Source: Candidatus Heimdallarchaeota archaeon (GTDB lineage: Archaea > Asgardarchaeota > Heimdallarchaeia > Heimdallarchaeales > Heimdallarchaeaceae). Taken from it: a stretch of DNA of 19,153 bases. Shown piece after piece: positions 16,133-19,153 of this stretch (within the stretch, counting starts at the first letter, position 1; each line of letters begins with the position of its first letter). The stretch is taken from assembly GCA_016839875.1 (NCBI GenBank), contig JAEOTK010000109.1:1-19153 (forward strand), given 5' to 3'. Under the pieces are notes generated by a model. It saw nothing but the letters and a program-made list of their open reading frames with translations, did not search any database and was not told the origin of the DNA. The translations under genes and the position numbers were made by a program.

Positions 16133-16151
16133 TTGAGTCATGATGACTCAA
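16133..16151 (-). promoter_or_regulatory. Perfect palindrome at the aminotransferase start, candidate operator
   Basis: TTGAGTCATGATGACTCAA is an exact 8-bp inverted repeat with a 3-base centre, beginning 1 base before the aminotransferase ATG (16131). It covers the place where a leaderless or short-leader transcript would start, so a bound repressor would block initiation. If transcribed, it could instead fold into a hairpin just before the start codon. Confidence 0.5.
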
Positions 16152-16202
16152 AAAAACGCATGTTAAATCTTTTTGTGAATGAGCTTAATTATGAGAGATA
16201 AT

Positions 16203-17261
16203 TCATATTATAGACATAATCTTATCCACTGGAGATTCAAGACTATTAATTATCTTGTTAGTTTTTTCTTGAATGGATGTTTTATCTCTTGAAGAATTAA
16301 TCAGTTCAATCGATTTTGCTATAGCATCTTCCAGTTTGTATTCATTGTAAAGAGGAATACCAATAGAAGAAATATATTCCAAAACATCCAATGGATATGG
16401 ATAGTATGATATGGATGGTGTTCCAATTGCAGCTGCTTCTCTGGACATTGTAGCTCCCCCTGTAATGCAAAGATCTGAATAGAAATACAAAGAAAGTGTA
16501 TCGACTGCTCTTGGGGGAATGATGATATTATCTTTGTATTTTTTCAGCATCATCTCTTCCTGAGTCTTATACCTTGGGAATACTACAGCTATACCATCAT
16601 AAAGAGGGAACAATTCATCGAAAATTAAATCTAGGTTTGTCTTTCCAGCTATTCCTTGATCCAACATATATGCTGCACTACTTTCTTCTGGTCGAGCAAC
16701 AAAAAATCGATCTTTCTTGGATATACCTAGAGATTCTAACACAGTTTCATCTGGTTGATAGTCTTTCAACCAAGCTACTTCATCAATCCCATCATAAGGC
16801 TGAAGTTGATTTTCTAATGCTCCTTGGGAGAACCATTTCTCTTTTTTTATACAAGAACTATAAACAAGATGTTTAGCGTATGGAACAGTTAGCTTGGCTA
16901 CAGCTTTAGCATGAGGAGAATCATTAATACTAATAACTGGAATTGCGAGACCAAAAGCCACTCTTGTTGATTCTGGACATGCAAAAGAAATATGATAATC
17001 AGGTTTTGTTTCTAACTCATTAATGTGGTTTGCAAGAAGTCTGATCCTCTCATTTCCAGCCATTAATTTTCCATAGAGAGTTCCACCACCATGTTTACCT
17101 AAAACCTCTACATCTCTTTGAAGTAAATCAAAAAGACTTACTACATAATCATAATCTCGACAGGTGAAAAGTACCTCATGTCCTTCTTTTTCCAATTCAT
17201 TAGCAATAGCATCAAATAACAGAGCTTCTTTGGAAGTTACTGTATCAAACCAGAATATCAT
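16203..17261 (-). CDS. DUF354 family glycosyltransferase-like protein
   Basis: A 352-residue protein I recognise as DUF354, an archaeal and bacterial family with a GT-B-like two-domain fold related to MurG and UDP-GlcNAc 2-epimerase. The N-terminal Rossmann half starts MIFWFDTVTSKEAL, with GHEVLFTCRDY (27-37) and HGGGTLYGKL. The middle holds NDSPHAKAVAKLTVPYA and YDGIDEVAWLKDYQP. The C-terminal nucleotide-sugar-binding-like half carries ARPEE, FPRYKTQEE, AVDTLSLYFYSDLCITGGATMSREAAAIGTPSISYYP and IGIPLYN. No membrane segment is seen. The substrate is unknown; a role in building cell-surface glycans or lipid-linked sugars is inference from the fold. The gene lies between ribonucleotide reductase (75-base gap) and the aminotransferase (71-base gap), all on the minus strand, but gaps of this size do not prove an operon. 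Confidence 0.88.
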   Translation of the reverse strand: MIFWFDTVTSKEALLFDAIANELEKEGHEVLFTCRDYDYVVSLFDLLQRDVEVLGKHGGGTLYGKLMAGNERIRLLANHINELETKPDYHISFACPESTRVAFGLAIPVISINDSPHAKAVAKLTVPYAKHLVYSSCIKKEKWFSQGALENQLQPYDGIDEVAWLKDYQPDETVLESLGISKKDRFFVARPEESSAAYMLDQGIAGKTNLDLIFDELFPLYDGIAVVFPRYKTQEEMMLKKYKDNIIIPPRAVDTLSLYFYSDLCITGGATMSREAAAIGTPSISYYPYPLDVLEYISSIGIPLYNEYKLEDAIAKSIELINSSRDKTSIQEKTNKIINSLESPVDKIMSII

Positions 17262-17284
17262 TGAAACATCTTTAATTTCTACAC

Positions 17285-17291
17285 AAAAAAA
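17285..17291 (-). terminator. T-run after the ribonucleotide reductase gene
   Basis: Seven consecutive T on the minus strand, about 45 bases beyond the reductase stop and inside the upstream region of the DUF354 gene. It is a short archaeal-type termination signal. Confidence 0.35.
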
Positions 17292-17336
17292 TCTTATGCT
17301 TGATATTTACAGCTGTTTTTGAAGAAGAAATGTGTG

Positions 17337-19153
17337 TTAATCACATTTACTATAACCGCACATTCTACAAATGAAACATCCTTCAGCAAACTCAAGCATT
17401 CCTCCACACTCTGGACATGCAATTGTACCATTTGGTCTGATTATCTGTTCTCCATCCATGTAATGTTCTAGGACATGAGCTATTCCATCTGCACAGGATA
17501 AAATTGTTTTTCCTTGATAGAAATTCGGACTGGGACATCTGATTCCTGCTAAATGATCAGCAATAGATTCAAGCTTCACTCCTGATCGTAAGGATAAGGA
17601 AATTAATCTGCCAACAGCTTCGCTCTGACTTGCGATGCAACCTCCACTCTTACCGACTTGTACAAAAACTTCACAAACTCCAGTTTCATCACTATTAATT
17701 GTAACATAGAGATTACCGCAACCAGATCGGATTTTGTGTGTTTGACCAATTGTTACCTCGGGTCTTGGACGAGGTTCAACTTTCTCCAATGATGGTGTTT
17801 CAACTTCCTTTACAGGATCTGCTTTCCTGGTAGTTAAAACCTGATATTTCCGTGAACCATCCCTGTAAACAGTTATTCCTTTGCATTCTTTTTTGAAAGC
17901 CAACATATATGATTTAGCGATATCATCTTTTGTAGCTGTAAATGGAAAATTGATGGTTTTTGAGACAGCGTTGTCTATATTGTTTTGGAAAGCTGCTTGC
18001 ATTTCAATATGCCATTCAGGACTGATATCATGAGAGGTAACAAAGGTGTTTCTAAGTTCTTCAGGTATTTCTTCTATTTCTTGGATTGAATTTGAAGCGG
18101 AAATAGTTTCAATCAGTTCATCAGAATATAATTCCCTTTCTTTTAGTTCTTTTTCCAATAATGGATTTATATCAAACAGTTGTTTTCCACCTAATACATT
18201 ACGAGTAAACGCTATAGCATAATATGGTTCAATACCACTCGAGCAACCTGCTATAAGGGATATTGTTCCTGTAGGAGCAATTGATGTTACTGTCGCATTT
18301 CTCATTGTTTCATATTTTCCGTTGAAAATACTTTTCTCAAAGTTTGGAAAACTTCCCTTTTCTTTCCCTAGTTTTTCAGATACATCCATTGCTTTTTCTT
18401 GAATAAATGACATTACTTTGTTTGCCATCTCCAATCCAGCATCACTATTATATTTTATGCCAAGCTTTACCAGCATGTCAGCAAAACCCATGATTCCCAA
18501 ACCTATTTTCCTATTAGCTTTAGTCATTTCTTCTATTTCAGGCAGAATATAGTGATTTTTATCAATAACTTTATCGAGAAAACATACGGCGAATCTAACA
18601 GTATCTTCTATAAGATTCCATTCAATTTCACCATCAATTACATGATTTGAAAGATTGATAGAACCGAGATTACAACTCTCAAATGGGAGCAAAGGTAATT
18701 CACCACAATTATGAGTACAAATACCATTTGCAGAAAATGCATTTTCACCAGGAATTTGAACATCATACACTTCTTTCTTTCCAATATGCACAATATCTGT
18801 AATCTCTGATAAAAATCGTTCTCTATACTGGTCTCTTTTGTAGTTAGCAATTTTTTCTTCAAGTAGCTCTTGTTTTTCTACATCAGCAAAACCTATAACT
18901 TCTGCAAAAATAGAGATGTTATCTTTTGATATTACTAGTTCATGTTGTGGTTTTATTTTGTATTTCTTAAGACCACCTTTTCCATCTGGCATTTCTTTAA
19001 ACTGTTCCATTCTTCTGTTTTGATAGACAGTTGATGCAATTCCCATTCTATGGAGCATTCTTTGGACTGAAGTTAGCGTTTCAAGATTTGACTGAGCCAA
19101 ACGAACAGAAACGCCTTTATCCTGAGATCCTTGAACGGAACAATCAGCATCAA
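17337..19153 (-). CDS. Class II (adenosylcobalamin-dependent) ribonucleotide reductase, C-terminal part with an intein (5' truncated)
   Basis: Reduces ribonucleotides to deoxyribonucleotides by a B12-generated thiyl radical. The frame is open to the right edge (19153), so the N-terminal extein and most of the intein lie outside the window. The first 446 bases of the visible reading frame encode intein. The C-extein (456 residues, codons 18707 down to 17340) starts CGELPLLPFESCNLGSINL, containing the radical cysteine and the C-x-E glutamate of the N-x-C-x-E active site. It continues with GLGIMGFADML, ATVTSIAPTGTISLIAGCSSGIEP (phosphate-binding loop region) and KGITVYRDGSR. Next is a TSCPD-type domain (SGCGNLYVTINSDETGVCEVFVQVGKSGG), and last a C-terminal cysteine-rich ribbon (CPECGG...CFICRMCGYSKC) that probably binds zinc or shuttles electrons. 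This end structure is typical of NrdJ. TTG at 19100 is internal to the intein and not a start. Confidence 0.94.
   Translation of the reverse strand, partial: DADCSVQGSQDKGVSVRLAQSNLETLTSVQRMLHRMGIASTVYQNRRMEQFKEMPDGKGGLKKYKIKPQHELVISKDNISIFAEVIGFADVEKQELLEEKIANYKRDQYRERFLSEITDIVHIGKKEVYDVQIPGENAFSANGICTHNCGELPLLPFESCNLGSINLSNHVIDGEIEWNLIEDTVRFAVCFLDKVIDKNHYILPEIEEMTKANRKIGLGIMGFADMLVKLGIKYNSDAGLEMANKVMSFIQEKAMDVSEKLGKEKGSFPNFEKSIFNGKYETMRNATVTSIAPTGTISLIAGCSSGIEPYYAIAFTRNVLGGKQLFDINPLLEKELKERELYSDELIETISASNSIQEIEEIPEELRNTFVTSHDISPEWHIEMQAAFQNNIDNAVSKTINFPFTATKDDIAKSYMLAFKKECKGITVYRDGSRKYQVLTTRKADPVKEVETPSLEKVEPRPRPEVTIGQTHKIRSGCGNLYVTINSDETGVCEVFVQVGKSGGCIASQSEAVGRLISLSLRSGVKLESIADHLAGIRCPSPNFYQGKTILSCADGIAHVLEHYMDGEQIIRPNGTIACPECGGMLEFAEGCFICRMCGYSKCD
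18708..19153 (-). mobile_element. Intein C-terminal region with LAGLIDADG endonuclease remnant (N-terminal part outside the window)
   Basis: A protein-splicing element inside the reductase. At the right edge the frame reads DADCSVQG, a second LAGLIDADG motif of a homing endonuclease, followed by the family-like VRLAQSNLETLTSVQRMLHRMGIASTVYQNRR. The splicing end has block F (VYDVQIPGENAFSANGI) and block G (CTHN), then +1 Cys of the extein. The splice junction is N|C between 18708 and 18707. The terminal His-Asn and the +1 Cys needed for splicing are intact. RNR inteins at this position with closely similar sequence are known from bacteria and archaea, so it is probably horizontally spread. The usual Gly of DADG is Cys here. 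Intein block A and the first endonuclease motif cannot be seen. Confidence 0.9.

Noticed and set aside
18638..18862. Minus-strand 74-codon ORF within the reductase gene
   Set aside because: It is an out-of-frame shadow across the intein/extein junction with no recognisable features.
1..19153. Defence system, CRISPR array, prophage or insertion sequence
   Set aside because: No repeat-spacer pattern, transposase, integrase, toxin-antitoxin pair or terminal inverted repeats are seen. The only mobile element supported is the intein.

Overview
The window is AT-rich and gene-dense, and it reads as chromosomal DNA from an archaeon. Several genes have TATA-like boxes about 26-32 nt upstream of the start codon, which fits leaderless or very short-leader mRNAs, and genes inside operons start after GGTG-type ribosome binding sites. 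The gene families also fit archaea: ferredoxin-dependent IorAB, DUF211, DUF354, and an S-layer-like surface protein with a PEYG C-terminal anchor. The longin/roadblock-like fold I infer at the head of a 1050-residue protein suggests an Asgard lineage. That placement is inference, because no rRNA or ribosomal protein gene is present.

Layout. (1) 1-3274, plus strand: the 3' end of an ABC exporter, a hairpin terminator, then iorA-iorB, encoding indolepyruvate:ferredoxin oxidoreductase. (2) 3320-3637, minus: a small DUF211 protein. (3) 3842-6994, plus: a large, mostly helical soluble protein of unknown function with a longin-like N-terminus; this is the least explained gene here. (4) 7004-8619, minus: a YggS/PLPBP-type PLP-homeostasis protein and a short-chain dehydrogenase. 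(5) 8722-11587, plus: tldD-tldE (pmbA), a two-subunit metalloprotease. (6) 11665-19153, minus: a 955-residue surface protein, a 61-residue zinc ribbon, a class I/II aminotransferase, a DUF354 glycosyltransferase-like protein, and the C-terminal part of a class II (B12-dependent) ribonucleotide reductase. The reductase gene is cut by the right edge of the window and carries an intein inserted directly before the catalytic radical cysteine.

How the genes may work together. The aminotransferase and IorAB could form an amino-acid-fermentation route: transamination to an aryl-pyruvate, then ferredoxin-linked oxidative decarboxylation to an acyl-CoA. They are about 12 kb apart and on opposite strands, so this link rests on chemistry and not on an operon. 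The PLP-binding YggS protein would support PLP enzymes such as the aminotransferase. The DUF354 protein and the heavily sequon-bearing surface protein both point to the cell envelope.

Most promising for follow-up are the giant longin-headed protein, the intein with an altered LAGLIDADG motif at the RNR active site, the perfect palindrome abutting the aminotransferase start codon, and the Gly/aromatic repeat region of the surface protein. I found no rRNA, tRNA, CRISPR array or insertion sequence.
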